Shown one piece after another: positions 35,094 through 45,369 of a stretch of 64,000 nt of DNA. How positions within the stretch are numbered: position 1 is the stretch's first letter; each line of letters starts with the position of its first letter. Made by a program: the position numbers and the translations under genes. This DNA is from Ligula intestinalis. Its lineage: Eukaryota; Platyhelminthes; Cestoda; Diphyllobothriidea; Diphyllobothriidae. The notes under the pieces were generated by a model that saw only the letters and a program-made list of their open reading frames with translations, ran no database searches and had not been told where the DNA came from. The DNA lies in assembly GCA_036362985.1 (NCBI GenBank), contig JAYGXS010000004.1, positions 24,598,161 to 24,662,160 of the forward strand, read 5' to 3'.

Positions 35094-35294
35094 CAGGTTT
35101 GCCTGTTACGGACATGGACAAAATTTTCTCGGGTGTTGACAATCCTCTCAGTTTTCAAAGTGATTCCTCGATTTACGGATCGAGCTCATTAGAATTCATC
35201 ATACCTCCGTCCAAGCCACCCATGCGTGTTGCGGAAGTTGTGAGCGAGAGGAATGTGAGACCGTCTGAACTGTCAACGGAAATGGACTTGAGAG
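35094..35294 (+). CDS. RTN: Reticulon gene, exon before the reticulon domain
   Basis: Open frame from an acceptor 'cgttcctagcag' to a GTATTT donor (35295). An ATG at 35114-35116 ('MDKIFSGVDNPLSFQSDSSI') could be a translation start or an internal Met; the frame is also open upstream to the acceptor. The exon ends '...ELSTEMDLR' plus one base of the next codon, and that phase matches the exon at 36644, giving 'LR-V-LDLIYW' across the junction. The N-terminal parts of reticulons are not conserved, so this exon is assigned by phase and position. The next intron holds an RTE-like copy. Confidence 0.6.
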
Positions 35295-35786
35295 GTATTT
35301 CTCCAAAACATACACTCAAGTTTCCAACCTTTTGCCTTTTTTATTGTCTATCATGCGTGTTTTACTTCACCTAGCTGTCGCCGCTTCAAGGCGATTAAAT
35401 CTACCGGAAATCAGTCCTATACGTAAGCTGCGTTGGAGTTCCTCGCTTTGCTTCCGCCATCCGTTCGCCTGCACTTCCTTCTGTTATGAAGCGTTGCTCA
35501 TTTAGACATGCGTGTCCATTTGCGATAGTCTTTTCGGGCGCTTTCAAACCTACTATCAGTATTCTCCCACTACCGACTTATTTTGCAGCAGGCTGTGCAT
35601 TGTTTCTGTCGTGTGATGTGTCACATTTGTTTCTTATACTTTTTTGCGCAACGCAGGAGTACAGTCAGTGATATAGAAAGTTACTTAGCTTACCATTTGC
35701 TACTAGCTTTACATAATCAGCCTCTTTTAACTGTTGGAGGTAGACCGTTGTATCCTATATATCTTTTTTGAAAATGTATTGAGCGT

Positions 35787-36390
35787 GTGTCCTGTCGCCC
35801 ATCCTCTTTAACTACGCTATTGCCAAGGTTCTCAGGAAGGCTCTACACGCAAATGACGGTATTAAGCTTGCACCCGGGCACCGGTTGACTGACCTTGACT
35901 ATGCCGATGCTATCGCTTTACTAGCTTCAAGTTTTGGCGACCTACAATCTATGGTGTCACGGGTGAACGAGGTCGCGAACTCGGTCGGCTTGTCCATAAA
36001 CGCTGGGAAGACCCAAGTGTTTTCATGCTGCATCCCTGCCGTAAAGAAAGCACCTCTCGAGATTAGTAACTGTCAACTTGAAGAAGTCGACAGTTTCAAA
36101 ACCTTGGAGCGAGGTTGCTGCCTAATGGACAGAGTAAAAATGACATTGAAACCATTTCCTAATTGGAAACGTCAAAGAGGGGGTCAACTCAAAACCTGGT
36201 TCGACTCAGTCCGTCAGGACTTGAAAGTAGTTCTTGGACCTTTGGTATTCGGTCTCCGGCGCTGGAGAATAGACTGGTTAGAGCTCTCCAGATCCGCTGC
36301 CGTTAATCGTCACGCATGGAGAAGTACCGTTCGTGACATCATTGAGGCCGGCTAGATCAGGAATGATCACAGTCATAACAAGTACAAGTA
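35787..36390 (+). pseudogene. RTE-like LINE, internally deleted, in a reticulon intron
   Basis: Copy of the 18.5 kb element. It starts mid-RT ('CVLSPILFNYAIAKVLRKAL'), shows 'LTDLDYADAIALLASSFGDL' (second Asp of YADD replaced by Ala), runs to 'LMDRVKMTLKP' and then jumps to 'NWKRQRGGQLKTWFDSVRQD', missing about 130 residues between. The end 'STVRDIIEAG' and the following 'tgatcacagtcataacaagt' match 20870-20925. The frame 35885-36355 is open despite the deletion. Confidence 0.85.
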
Positions 36391-36643
36391 AAGTAAGTCT
36401 AATTGAGCGTGGAGGAGTTCAACAAATATGTGCTAACTCCATCGAATCAAATTCACTGCTTCCTGTCTACATAGTCTTTTTGACAAGTCGTCTTGTCGTG
36501 GCAGTCGCGCAGATACAAGACAAAAAGGCATCCAGAGATTAATCATGCCCGGGAACTGCGTAGTCAGCTCTTTATTTGGGATCTGACACTAAACCATCTC
36601 TTTTTTATTTTATCTGTCATTCTTCCTCCTTCCACCTCTCCAG

Positions 36644-36839
36644 TTTTAGACTTGATCTACTGGCGGCGACCCTACGTAAGCACGATCGTATTTCTTACAG
36701 CGATGGTCCTCGAACTGGGCCTACTCATGTACTCCGTCATCTCTGTGATATCCAATTTCCTACTTGCCCTACTTTTTATGGCAGCGGGCACTAGACTCTA
36801 TTTTCGCATAATCAATGCACCCGAGGCTAGTCCTATCAA
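36644..36839 (+). CDS. RTN: Reticulon gene, first exon of the reticulon-homology domain
   Basis: Starts after a strong polypyrimidine acceptor 'ccttccacctctccag' and encodes the opening of the reticulon-homology domain: 'VLDLIYWRRPYVSTIVFLTA', 'MVLELGLLMYSVISVISNFL' and 'LALLFMAAGTRLYFRIIN'. This is the DLIYWR signature plus the first long hydrophobic hairpin that wedges into the ER membrane. It ends '...EASPI' plus two bases before GTCAGT (36840). Phase 1 in and phase 2 out fit the neighbouring exons. Reticulons shape ER tubules. Confidence 0.88.
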
Positions 36840-37078
36840 GTCAGTCTTCTGCTAGTTTTTACATTTTCAGTGACTTTAATTTTTATTATTTAAATATATG
36901 TATAATGTCCTTCTGTATATATAGGTGCATGACATGGAATTGGGTGGATGAGACATGACTTTTAAGGGTCAGACCCTAGAGTTTCATGAGCATTTTCGTC
37001 GAAGACAATCAACTGCCGCGGAATAATCACGGAAATGTCCATTCTACAAGCGAGTAGCACTACAAGTAGTGTGAATTC

Positions 37079-37427
37079 GGGAATATGATGAATGAATGTA
37101 GGTGTTTCACCTATCTACTCAAAGACAAAGCAGGGGACCCGTGGACTAGAGGCAGCGTCTCTAACGCAATGACCAAAGGTCCTGGGGTCAAATCTCGGGG
37201 GTGCCAACCCTCGAGATTGGGTATGACTGGCTGATGACGGCTAGTAAGCCAGAAATGGCCATTCCGGTCTCCCTTTGCTTTGTCGGATATACTTCTTCAT
37301 CATATCACCTTTGTCACTATGTGACGGTCATTGGGGGGTTGTATTGCGAGCTCCTTGGCAAAGCGGAACTTAATTGTTCCTTGAGTAGATCGGTGAAACA
37401 CCTGCATTCATTTATCATATTCCCGAT
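37079..37427. repeat. Inverted arms flanking SINE copy S1
   Basis: 'cgggaatatgatgaatgaat' with the following 'gtaggtgtttcacc' at 37079-37118 recurs as its reverse complement at 37386-37427 ('ggtgaaacacctgcattcat...atattcccg'), arms of about 46 bases with few mismatches. S1 lies between them. The right arm is probably the 3' region of a SINE, and the left arm an inverted piece of another copy. Confidence 0.6.
37127..37310 (+). mobile_element. tRNA-headed SINE, copy S1, with hammerhead-like body
   Basis: A tRNA-like head with A-box-like 'gtggactagagg' (37141-37152) and B-box-like 'ggggtcaaatc' (37185-37195) is followed by a body with a hammerhead-like core: CTGATGA (37231-37237), a GGCT/AGCC stem, GAAA (37252-37255) and GGTC at 37266-37269. 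The head recurs at 37437-37527. The body recurs at 41536-41574 (minus) and 45468-45506. Here the helix III pairing has one mismatch. Confidence 0.65.
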
Positions 37428-37434
37428 CACAACC

Positions 37435-37530
37435 GACAAAGCAGGGGACCCGTGGACTAGAGGCAGCATCTCTAACGCAATGACCGAAGGCCCTGGGTTC
37501 AAATCTCGGGGGTGCCAACCCTCGAGAGTG
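37435..37530 (+). mobile_element. tRNA-headed SINE, copy S2 (head only)
   Basis: About 90 bases nearly identical to 37127-37215, including A-box-like 'tggactagagg' (37453-37463) and B box 'ggttcaaatc' (37496-37505), the latter closer to the Pol III consensus than in S1. The conserved body is not recognisable after 37530. Confidence 0.6.
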
Positions 37531-37639
37531 AAAATATACCCGATCAGCAGTGAGAGAAAATGGTAGATGGCGAGGCGCTGATGAACTGCGGTTCGATGAA
37601 GTGCTTATGACTCATCTGATAGACTCCAGTGGTGGACCA

Positions 37640-37765
37640 CCTGTGCCGTCTGTAAGTGCGTTTGTCTGTGTTGTCCGATCAGCTGTTTTGTCAGGGTTAT
37701 GCTTGGCTGATGAAGGTTAATAAGCCCGAAACAGTTATGTATCAAGTTACCCCAGATGCTGTCAT
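37640..37765 (+). mobile_element. SINE-related copy S3 with hammerhead-like core
   Basis: 'gggttatgcttggctgatga' then 'aggttaataagcccgaaaca' matches the SINE body. Core CTGATGA (37707-37713), stem GGTT/AGCC and GAAA (37728-37731) are present; helix III is not clear. The tRNA head is not evident. Confidence 0.45.
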
Positions 37766-37789
37766 ACCCCCTTACTGCTATTATGAATT

Positions 37790-38022
37790 GGCTGGCATCG
37801 GCCTGGCAGGCGGTCACCCGTTGGGGACCTCGACCACCGCATGAACTTTGCTTGGTTCGGAAGCCTATTCGATCGGTGTTCGCATATTTCTCAGTGAATA
37901 TATATATATATATTCACTCAGGAATGTGCGAACGCCGATCGAATAGGCTTCCGAACTAAACAAAGTTCATCTGGTGGTCAGAGGTCCCCAACGGGTGACC
38001 GCCTGCCAGGCCGATTCCGGCC
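37790..38022. repeat. 233-bp near-perfect palindrome (fold-back element)
   Basis: Arms of about 115 bases mirror each other around a (TA)n centre at about 37906: 'ggcctggcaggcggtcaccc', 'gttggggacct', 'atgaactttg', 'ggttcggaagcctattcgat' and 'gtgaatatat' on the left all reappear as reverse complements on the right, with only a few mismatches. No target-site duplication is obvious. A palindromic MITE or an inverted duplication are the alternatives. Confidence 0.85.
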
Positions 38023-38144
38023 ATATATATCAAGAAAATAATTGCGGAAATTATTAGGTGCATGACATGGAAGTAGATGGACGGGACATGACTTTTAAGG
38101 GTCATACCATATATATATGTCTATGGGCAGAAATACATTAGCGA

Positions 38145-38260
38145 CAAAAACAAAAAAGACCGTAATGTTTATTTCTGGCCTATTAGCCGACATCAATCAG
38201 CCATACTCAATCCCAGGAGTAGCGACTGCCCATCTATGTGAACTCAAGTACCACTAAAAA
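38145..38260 (-). mobile_element. SINE-related fragment S4
   Basis: The reverse complement of 38165-38215 reads 'gattgagtatggctgattga', then 'tgtcggctaatag' and 'gccagaaataaacattac', a diverged copy of the SINE body with a broken hammerhead-like core. Related tails ('aatagccattctggtgtccc') appear near 39135 and 38845. Confidence 0.4.
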
Positions 38261-39590
38261 AGCCACGGGATGAATGCAGTAGACCGAAGTGGAGCCAAAT
38301 CGGGATACGGCAGGCGTTATTCGGATTGCCTTCCTTGCTGAACGTGGGGGAATGTTAGCATGCGTACGATCGGGCTCATGCCGTTGGCCATGCATATTGG
38401 TCGTGAATGCTTGCTTTGCCCCCTATATAGCTTTATTCGCAAATATTGTCCCAGGACGAGGGTTTGTTACTCTGACCTTTTACAATGGCATTCTATTCAA
38501 TTTAAGGGCACAGACGACAGAGTAGAGTGCGTTCTCTTGTGACGACCACGGTATATGCGTTCAGTACAGTTGCTTAACTAGTGCCAGGCGTATGAACATG
38601 TCGGATCGAGGAAAGGAAGACCTCGGAGCTGCCGTAATCGGTCTCATCCGTTTGTTGTTGAAGTTCTTCACTGTTTACTTGAAGATCAGAAATCCTCATA
38701 TGGTATACTGAGGTTCACTTACGTGACTTTTAACACCGGATTCATTGTCTGCATAGTAATCAAACTGAAGTCAAAATTGGAGGATATCTTGTGGTATAGG
38801 TTACAAGAAGTCACCGAATAATGACAGCACAGAATTTAGGAATGACCATCTCGGTGTCACCTTGATTTTTCGGTTGCGCTAACTGATTTCCAACACTAGC
38901 CGCCGATTACGTGGTTTCTGGGAAATAAGTTCTTGTCAGTACAGAATCCACCCGTGCTCTGTCCTGGAATCAGTATATTTTCGTGAACGCCACTGTAGCT
39001 TCTGAGTCCGGCAACTTAAGTGGCTAGAAATTTAAACATGTAAATTTCTAAGCGTCCACGGCACCCCACTTCAAGCGTCGGGTGCGCCGGCACCTTGACC
39101 TGGAGTCCCAGTCATGGATGATGGTAAACAGGCAACAAATAGCCATTCTGGTGTCCCCTTACTTTTTTTAGGTTGAACACCTTAAAGAAATTGCCTCTGC
39201 CTGGCTTCAAATTATCACTCAGCGAGATCGAGTTTTCCTGTAAAAATTCTCCGTCACCATAGGATGAATATGCTTACGAGACACACTTCCGCTATTTGAG
39301 CGGTTATTTGGACTTTTATCGCCTGGCTACATTGTTAAATTAGCCAGGGACAGAGTTGATGTTATTTATGACCTGCAGCCACCCGTTGACTTATCGGCAA
39401 TCATTCTTCGGTTAGAGTTCTATTCTCGACCCTCGAACCCACTGGTCTTTCCGTACCGGACTTCAGCTAATTTGTGTGATTCGTCGGTCGAGACAGCACA
39501 CGAACCATTTTCTGCTCCGTTCAAATTGTCCCAGTTAAACTGCTAAGGTGGCAAATTGTTACCAATTTCTGTGTTTTTCTTCACTCCTAG

Positions 39591-39729
39591 TGCTCTGGCA
39601 AAAGTCAACTTTCGGTTGTCACCCGCAACCTCCACGGAGCTTGTGCAGGTTCTCACTGCCAAGTTGAACTATGGAATAGTTGTGGTGCGCGACCTCTTTC
39701 TCCTCAAAAGTCTAAGCAATTCTACGAAG
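39591..39729 (+). CDS. RTN: Reticulon gene, second exon of the reticulon-homology domain
   Basis: 139 bases after 'tttttcttcactcctag' and before GTGAGC. The first base completes the codon begun in the 36.8 kb exon (AA+T). It encodes 'ALAKVNFRLSPATSTELVQV', 'LTAKLNYGIVVVRDLFLLKS', 'LSNSTK', which corresponds to the hydrophilic loop and the 'LFLVQDLVDSLK'-like helix of the domain. It ends in phase 0. The long preceding intron (36840-39590) is filled with SINEs and a palindrome. Confidence 0.85.
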
Positions 39730-40500
39730 GTGAGCTTCCACATTTACTGAATTGAATGAACATTCGATTGCATTCCTTTAGAGAATAAAATAAAAAAAAG
39801 TTTAGAAATACCACCTTTGTTTAAGAAGCCTGAAATTCTCAAAACATGAAAATCGCCTTAACTGTGACCGATAAATGTAAATATATATGTCAGGTGAAAT
39901 CGTAAATATACTTCTTCGTTTATATTAAAAAAAACTTTCCTTTTCTCAAATTTCTTTGTATTTCTGATATTGAGTTGCAACTGGTTTCAGGTTGTCCCTG
40001 AAAGTCCAGCAAACATCCTCCGATTTTCCGTCTCTTAAAGCCTTTGTTTCCATAAAGTTAGGTTATGTGTGAAGTGTCTATAGAAACCTCAAAAATAAGA
40101 TATTTCTTAAAAAAATTCACCAAAGAAATGAGTTTGGGGCATACTGGCAGAGTCGCCAAAACCCGAAAAGCCATTATTTACAGTACAAGATCTTCGGCGC
40201 TGTAAAAATATACGGTCAGATAAATTTATTTCTGCGTTATGTAGCAAAAAACTTCAGAAATTGGCAAAATAGTTTTCAAATTCAATGAGTTCTTTGTTTC
40301 TAGAAAACAATGCGACTCCTTGCACTTGCTTCTACCAGGTTTTTCAGTTCAAGAATGGTTTTATTGGGAAATGTTCTTACTTATGTTATTATAGCGCAAC
40401 AGACAAGAACAAACGGTTTGGTTCTGTCATGGCCGAGTTCCTAGGTATCCGGCAACTTCCAATTTCGAAATAATCCAACCTGTTTTCCTTAAATAAAGTG

Positions 40501-41068
40501 GCAACAGTAGCTTATGTAGCCCCACTCATTAATCCCTACAACCAGTACGTTTTCCTACGAAAACGCTGTTTATCGAGTTTTATGGGCGGGAAATTAAGAC
40601 ACGCAGTTGAATATACTTCAATAAATGCTATGTGCATTTTTATTTTACTCTAGAAGTGTTGTTGATTTGTATCTGTATATTTTCCCAATCTGTATTATAA
40701 TTTGACTTATTGCAGAAAAACCCAATTATCAAACTGCAGGTTTGTTGAATTTCCCGAAAAATTGAAATGGTGGTTAGGAGATCGTCTACTTCAACTTACC
40801 TGTGGTCAAACTTACCGTTCTGGAGTTAGATTAGTATAGTCCGCGGCGCAAAGCGCCGCGCAAACCTTCAATTTACATGCGAAACAACCTGCTCCCAGCG
40901 GCCGCGAAAATTAACTTCGACCACATTTTTTTACTTTATACTTACTTCTAAAAATTTCCTTCTGCCTATCCTATTTCTTATCCCCCAAAACTCTATAACC
41001 ACCGTTTTTGCAGGATAAATAATAGGACTAGGGGTATATGAGTGGGGCTACATAAGCTACGTTTGCCA
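40501..41068. mobile_element. Non-autonomous DNA transposon with ~110-bp inverted repeats
   Basis: 'agcttatgtagccccactca' at about 40509-40528 and its reverse complement at about 41040-41058 begin arms that stay similar for some 110 bases ('aaaacgctgtttatcgagtt' against 'aaaacggtggttatagagtt'). The element is bracketed by ATAAAGTG at 40493-40500 and 41069-41076, a perfect 8-bp target-site duplication. No transposase frame is present. An 8-bp duplication fits hAT-type or similar superfamilies; the terminal bases (GCAAC / TGGCAA) do not identify one. It lies in a reticulon intron. Confidence 0.75.
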
Positions 41069-41504
41069 ATAAAGTGAACGGAAAATACAGCGTTTGTTGT
41101 CCTTTATCGGTCTTTCAATGATTAGGCCCTGCGATTTTTATAACTGATTGTCTCTTTGAACTAAGACCCGTTGAATACGAGTGTGGCGGGTGGTGGAGGA
41201 GTGTGATCAGCGCCGCATTTTGGATGCTATTTCGTTTTCGAAATCCTAATGGACAGACTGTCCGATTTATTGCCTCTCCCCAGCCAAGTCACTACATTCA
41301 ATAAGTGAGTATAACCTGAGAGTCCCGGAACGATTTTCCACAGCATCGTCGAGGTCTATCAACCACAGTACTTGTGCGAGTTCAGAGCTGCGTATAGCAT
41401 TTCTGAGTATCCTATGAACGACTCGGCAATTAAGATATTTTCCTTGACAGTCTTAACGGGCAAAAGGAAAAAAAGGGGATGAGGGTAGCAGCGGGAGACT
41501 GGGA

Positions 41505-41700
41505 GTAGGTGAAAATGGCCGGCAAAGACAAGGGAGACTGAAATGACAATTTCTGGCTCAGTAGCCGTCATCAGTCAGCTATACTTAACCCCAAGTAGGG
41601 CACCCCTACCCAATGCATGAACCAGCAACCTGTGGATCAGAAGCTCAACGCTCTACCTATGTGCATCTGCCTACACTACTAGCTGCTGTGCGGCTACTAG
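41505..41700 (-). mobile_element. tRNA-headed SINE, copy S5, with hammerhead-like body
   Basis: Read on the minus strand: A box 'taggtagagcgttgag' (41644-41659), B-box-like 'ctggttcatgcattgg' (41610-41625), then the body with CTGATGA (41568-41574), stem GGCT/AGCC, GAAA (41550-41553), helix III TTG/CAG and a cleavage-type GTC at 41536-41538. The head differs from that of S1, so different tRNA-like heads are joined to one body. Confidence 0.7.
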
Positions 41701-41875
41701 CTGGGTTCAAGATTAAGCTCCAAGACAGAAAAGGCCGAGTGAGTTCTGTTAACGATCGATGAGAGTTCATCAGCGAAAGACGGAGGGTAATTGGAGCAGT
41801 TTGAAAATGCATTCTGCAATCACATTCACACCCATGAGAACCCTGACCTAAAATGGCTCTGTTCTTTGATTTTAG

Positions 41876-41945
41876 TTTGGTGCAGTCCTCTACTCACTGA
41901 CGTATATTGGTGCCCGTTTCAACTTTCTGACCCTCTGCATCCTCG
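41876..41945 (+). CDS. RTN: Reticulon gene, third exon of the reticulon-homology domain
   Basis: 70 bases between 'ctttgattttag' and GTAAGT (41946). It encodes 'FGAVLYSLTYIGARFNFLTL' and 'CIL' plus one base, the first half of the second hydrophobic hairpin ('LKFAVLMWLLTYVGALFNGL' in mammals). Phase 0 in and phase 1 out fit both neighbours. Confidence 0.88.
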
Positions 41946-42777
41946 GTAAGTCATTTGCCCTCCTTCCAGTTTGCACCGTAAAAGATATACCCTCAGTCTC
42001 CTCAAGCATGAAGTACTTGCTACCACCTTCATTTTTTCCAGCGCCTCAACTGCAGCGCCACATGCAGTGGATGCCGGAAAAGCTTTCGGCAAAGACAAAT
42101 TGCAAAATCAACAGGTCTGACTACTAAGTGATCATTTACCATGTAGCGGCGCTACCTTCATTACGATGAGTTGTTCGGAAGCCATTACTATACTGCATGA
42201 TGTGCTCCATAACACTCGTCATCCAGCAAGGCTTAGTCCGTCGCCATCGGGCGTACTTGTAGAGCTTCAGTCTGATGTGTCGGCGACGGGAGTGCGGACT
42301 TTTACGTTCAGCTTTACATGCTGCAGGAAATCGTTCCTCCTCCCCAAGTCGACACACGTAACCACTCCTCAGAGAGCCAAGATTCAACTAGATCTTTCGA
42401 TCGCCGGGGCGCTATAGTCCGCCAAACCTTTATCGATTTTCCGATTGCAAATGGTAAGAAGAGGGACAGCTGTCGATCGTACAACAAAACCCTCAAAGAC
42501 CCGGGCTAGAAACTAACCAGACACTTTAAGCATTGGCAAGCATTTTTGTAATCTCCAGATGAAGAGATGGCAATGTGAGTCAGTGGAAGACTAGTTGAAA
42601 GCAGTGATTTGAGTATACCTCCGCACGTAGGGGCATTGATGCTAAATGGAAAGGGGGAGAGAGTGGATATCATGTTTATTTCCTATATGAAACCTATGTC
42701 CTCGTTCTCAAATTCCTGAGAGAAGTTCGGGACATTTTTGCAGCCTCTACTAGTTTTAATTCCCGTTTTTCTCACAG

Positions 42778-42824
42778 GCACCCTGGTGGCCTTCTCCATC
42801 CCGAAACTGTGTGAAGTCTACAGA
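42778..42824 (+). CDS. RTN: Reticulon gene, fourth exon of the reticulon-homology domain
   Basis: 47 bases between 'cgtttttctcacag' and GTAAGT (42825). Joined to the previous exon it reads 'GTLVAFSIPKLCEVYR', the end of the second hydrophobic hairpin and the start of the 'P-x-x-Y' stretch of the domain. It ends in phase 0. The exon lengths 139, 70 and 47 match my recollection of vertebrate reticulon exons. The final, amphipathic C-terminal exon was not securely found. Confidence 0.85.
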
Positions 42825-42829
42825 GTAAG

Positions 42830-45000
42830 TTCTGCCGCTGTTGCTTTCGGTTAGTGCACAGGCCTATTACCATACTAAACGTAGCGTCTTTTCGGCGTTG
42901 TAACCGCTACCTTGTTGTGGATTCTGAAAGTGCTTTCTTTCTTTTGATGCCCCCTAAAGGTGTCAAATCCTTATAGTGAGTTTATAATTGGCCAAAGTCA
43001 GTTGTTCTTGACAGTCTTCTTTGGTTTGACGAAAACTTGACTAGCACTCTGCGTGCATTCAGCGAACAGTCGACGTTTCCAGCTTTGCTGCCTCTAGTCT
43101 TATCATTACTTAGCACCTACTGTATTTCAAACACTCAGTACATTCATTTTGGACTGCAAATCTTTCCGTTGGTTGGAAGTCGACAGGGCACCGGGTCAGA
43201 ACCCGCCCGTACCACAAGTAGTTTGACGGGGAATTCCTATTAACGCCTCCTGCTGGGTGGGTCAACTAAGCGCTTGCGATACGGAAAGCTGTTGACTGTG
43301 GGTTGAATTATTTCGCCGATTAAAAGTGGGGGGACACAGTTATTGACTTGCCTACGAGTTCTGCATCTTATTAAGCTGATTCAAAAGATAATCAACTGTC
43401 AAAACTATAGTTGGGATTTCAAGTGTCACCTGATTTCTACGTCCACGTAAAAAAGATGGTGAACTACTTTTAGTTTTTACTTGACAGTCTGACTTAGAAT
43501 TAAAAAATACGAACCAAATGCACAAAAAGCCAGATCTCATTTAACGTTAATTAATCTTTTAAATATGATTTCGGTTAAAAAGGACTACTTAGGTGAGACT
43601 ACAATATTGTTCATCGTGCAGCACAATTCCGGGATATTTAAGTTACATTAGGACGCCAGCATTTCAAAGGGTGTCAACAAAAATTACACTGAGTAAATAG
43701 TGACAAATTTAATATTATATTCTTTACATTTGTTTTAGAGGTCCTTATTAGTCCTTATATGTTTTTTTAAAGGACATGCACAAAACCTACGCTTTGTATT
43801 CATTTTAAAGAAAACAACGTAAGCCTCAACTTTTTTCCTCAACGAAAGGGTACCTTTGACTTCTAAAAATGCTCCTCAATTCCCGAACAGCTTGGAGCCC
43901 AATCTGCCGTTGGACTTGCATTTAAGCTTTCAAATTGAAAACTGTACAATTTATGTGTACAGAAAACCATACATTATTCCATGCTATTTAGTAGATACCA
44001 TGTAGACTTTATAGCGTAACTATACAATGCTGTTCGTGCAGGCATTTGATGACTTTATAAATCTCACAATCGCAAAATTTTTATGCACTAAAAAATCCGG
44101 TTTCTGCAAAAAATAGTTCGAAAAGAAATATTTTAGTGCGTTAAAATATGCTTGATTTTTAGAGACATCAACAGTCAATAAAGAAACTATGCTACTTAAA
44201 TAGCCATGCTTTTACCCAGTGTAGCTTTTGCAGGTGGATGGGAAGACACGCACTCAATCGCTCGCATCCAGGTTTGGCTGAAATATCCCGAGATTATGCT
44301 GCCTGTTAATGAGTATCAGAGCCCCATCCAAGTAATGACTTCGTACCAGAATAAAATTTCACAATGTTGGCCAACCTTCATTCACTCATCTCAAGAGTTC
44401 ACCTGACAACGATTAATGTTCCATTTGGAATGCCACCGAATCTATGACCCCAGATCTCACTAGTTTCTGGGCTTGCTACTCATTACGCCCACGTGCGCAC
44501 CTCCTCCCAACATTATTTCCCCAATCAGTGTCTGTGACCCAAATCACCGAGTACTACTCATATCAACACCGCTGATGAATTTGTGGTGAGTAGCAGCTCA
44601 GGTCCAGGCAATCAATCGGTACATCAATAAACCCAGTACAACCCTCTGTGATGAAGACTGAAAGTGGCAGTTCTGATAGGTTTGCAAGGGCATAGAGACT
44701 GCATCTTTTTAATATTGTGCCCCAGTATGCGCCCATAACGCCTCCCTGTAGTTACGAATAATGGTGCGCGCAACAGAGGGGTGGGGAGGATCCGAAAGGA
44801 CAGGCGGATAAAGTACCTAGTTCAGCGATCACATCTTCTTTTCAACAGTTCCATGGAACTCCATTTTTGCCCACACCGTTCTTTTTATAGCGCCCTGCTT
44901 AAGACTAGTTGTGGTAACCCTGGTAGCATTGTTGTCACGTTAACAGGGCACAGTTGAACACAGTCGTGTGTATATCATATCACCCTTTCAGACTTCGTCT
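42830..45000. other. No securely recognised feature; possible last reticulon exon
   Basis: Candidate acceptor 'gtgtagcttttgcag' at 44234 is followed in phase 0 by 15 codons to a TGA ('VDGKTRTQSLASRFG'). The length is short for the family's last exon, so this is weak. Otherwise AT-rich intron or intergenic DNA. Confidence 0.2.
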
Positions 45001-45072
45001 TGCCTCAGTGAGTTGATTCGAATAACCCTACTTTCTTGCCTGATGCTTCGTCGATGTGAGTTACCCTAAAGA

Positions 45073-45330
45073 TCACAGTAAAAAGGGCCTTCACAGGCGG
45101 CCTCTCCAGAAGAGGACCGAGCCAATCCCAATCTTTCACCTTCCATGCCACGATATGCAGCCCCGTGAGGTTGTTCAAAATCCTCAGAAGAGTACGCATT
45201 GGAATGCTGAGACGCTTGCCCCTTGCGTATTTAACAGCACAAGTCTGGCTCCGAGTCACGTCGACTGGAGGGGGAAGACCGGCCCTGTAGCTAATGGGTT
45301 CCGTAACTCGATCAGTGAACGCCCCTCTAC
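45073..45330 (-). CDS. Candidate exon of an unidentified gene
   Basis: Minus-strand open stretch with protein-like composition ('GRGAFTDRVTEPISYRAGLP', 'TLLRILNNLTGLHIVAWKVK', 'DWDWLGPLLERPPVKALFTV') ending at a possible donor AGG-GTAACT (45072). The acceptor side ('aacaatggtag') is weak, and a SINE lies just upstream. No family recognised. Confidence 0.22.
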
Positions 45331-45369
45331 CATTGTTAATATAAACGATCGCAACCAAAAGAACCCTGA

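Larger units (their letters stand above)
36922..38112. repeat. Direct repeat pair bracketing a SINE/palindrome cluster
   Basis: 'taggtgcatgacatggaa' and 'gacatgacttttaagggtca' occur at 36922-36974 and again at 38053-38106, about 1.1 kb apart and in the same orientation. Between them lie two tRNA-headed SINE heads, inverted arms and a 233-bp palindrome. The pair may be ends of a composite repeat or two copies of one more element. Confidence 0.5.

Noticed and set aside
37141..37195. Possible tRNA gene
   Set aside because: A and B boxes are present but the acceptor stem does not pair, and the same segment recurs at 37.45 kb attached to a SINE body.
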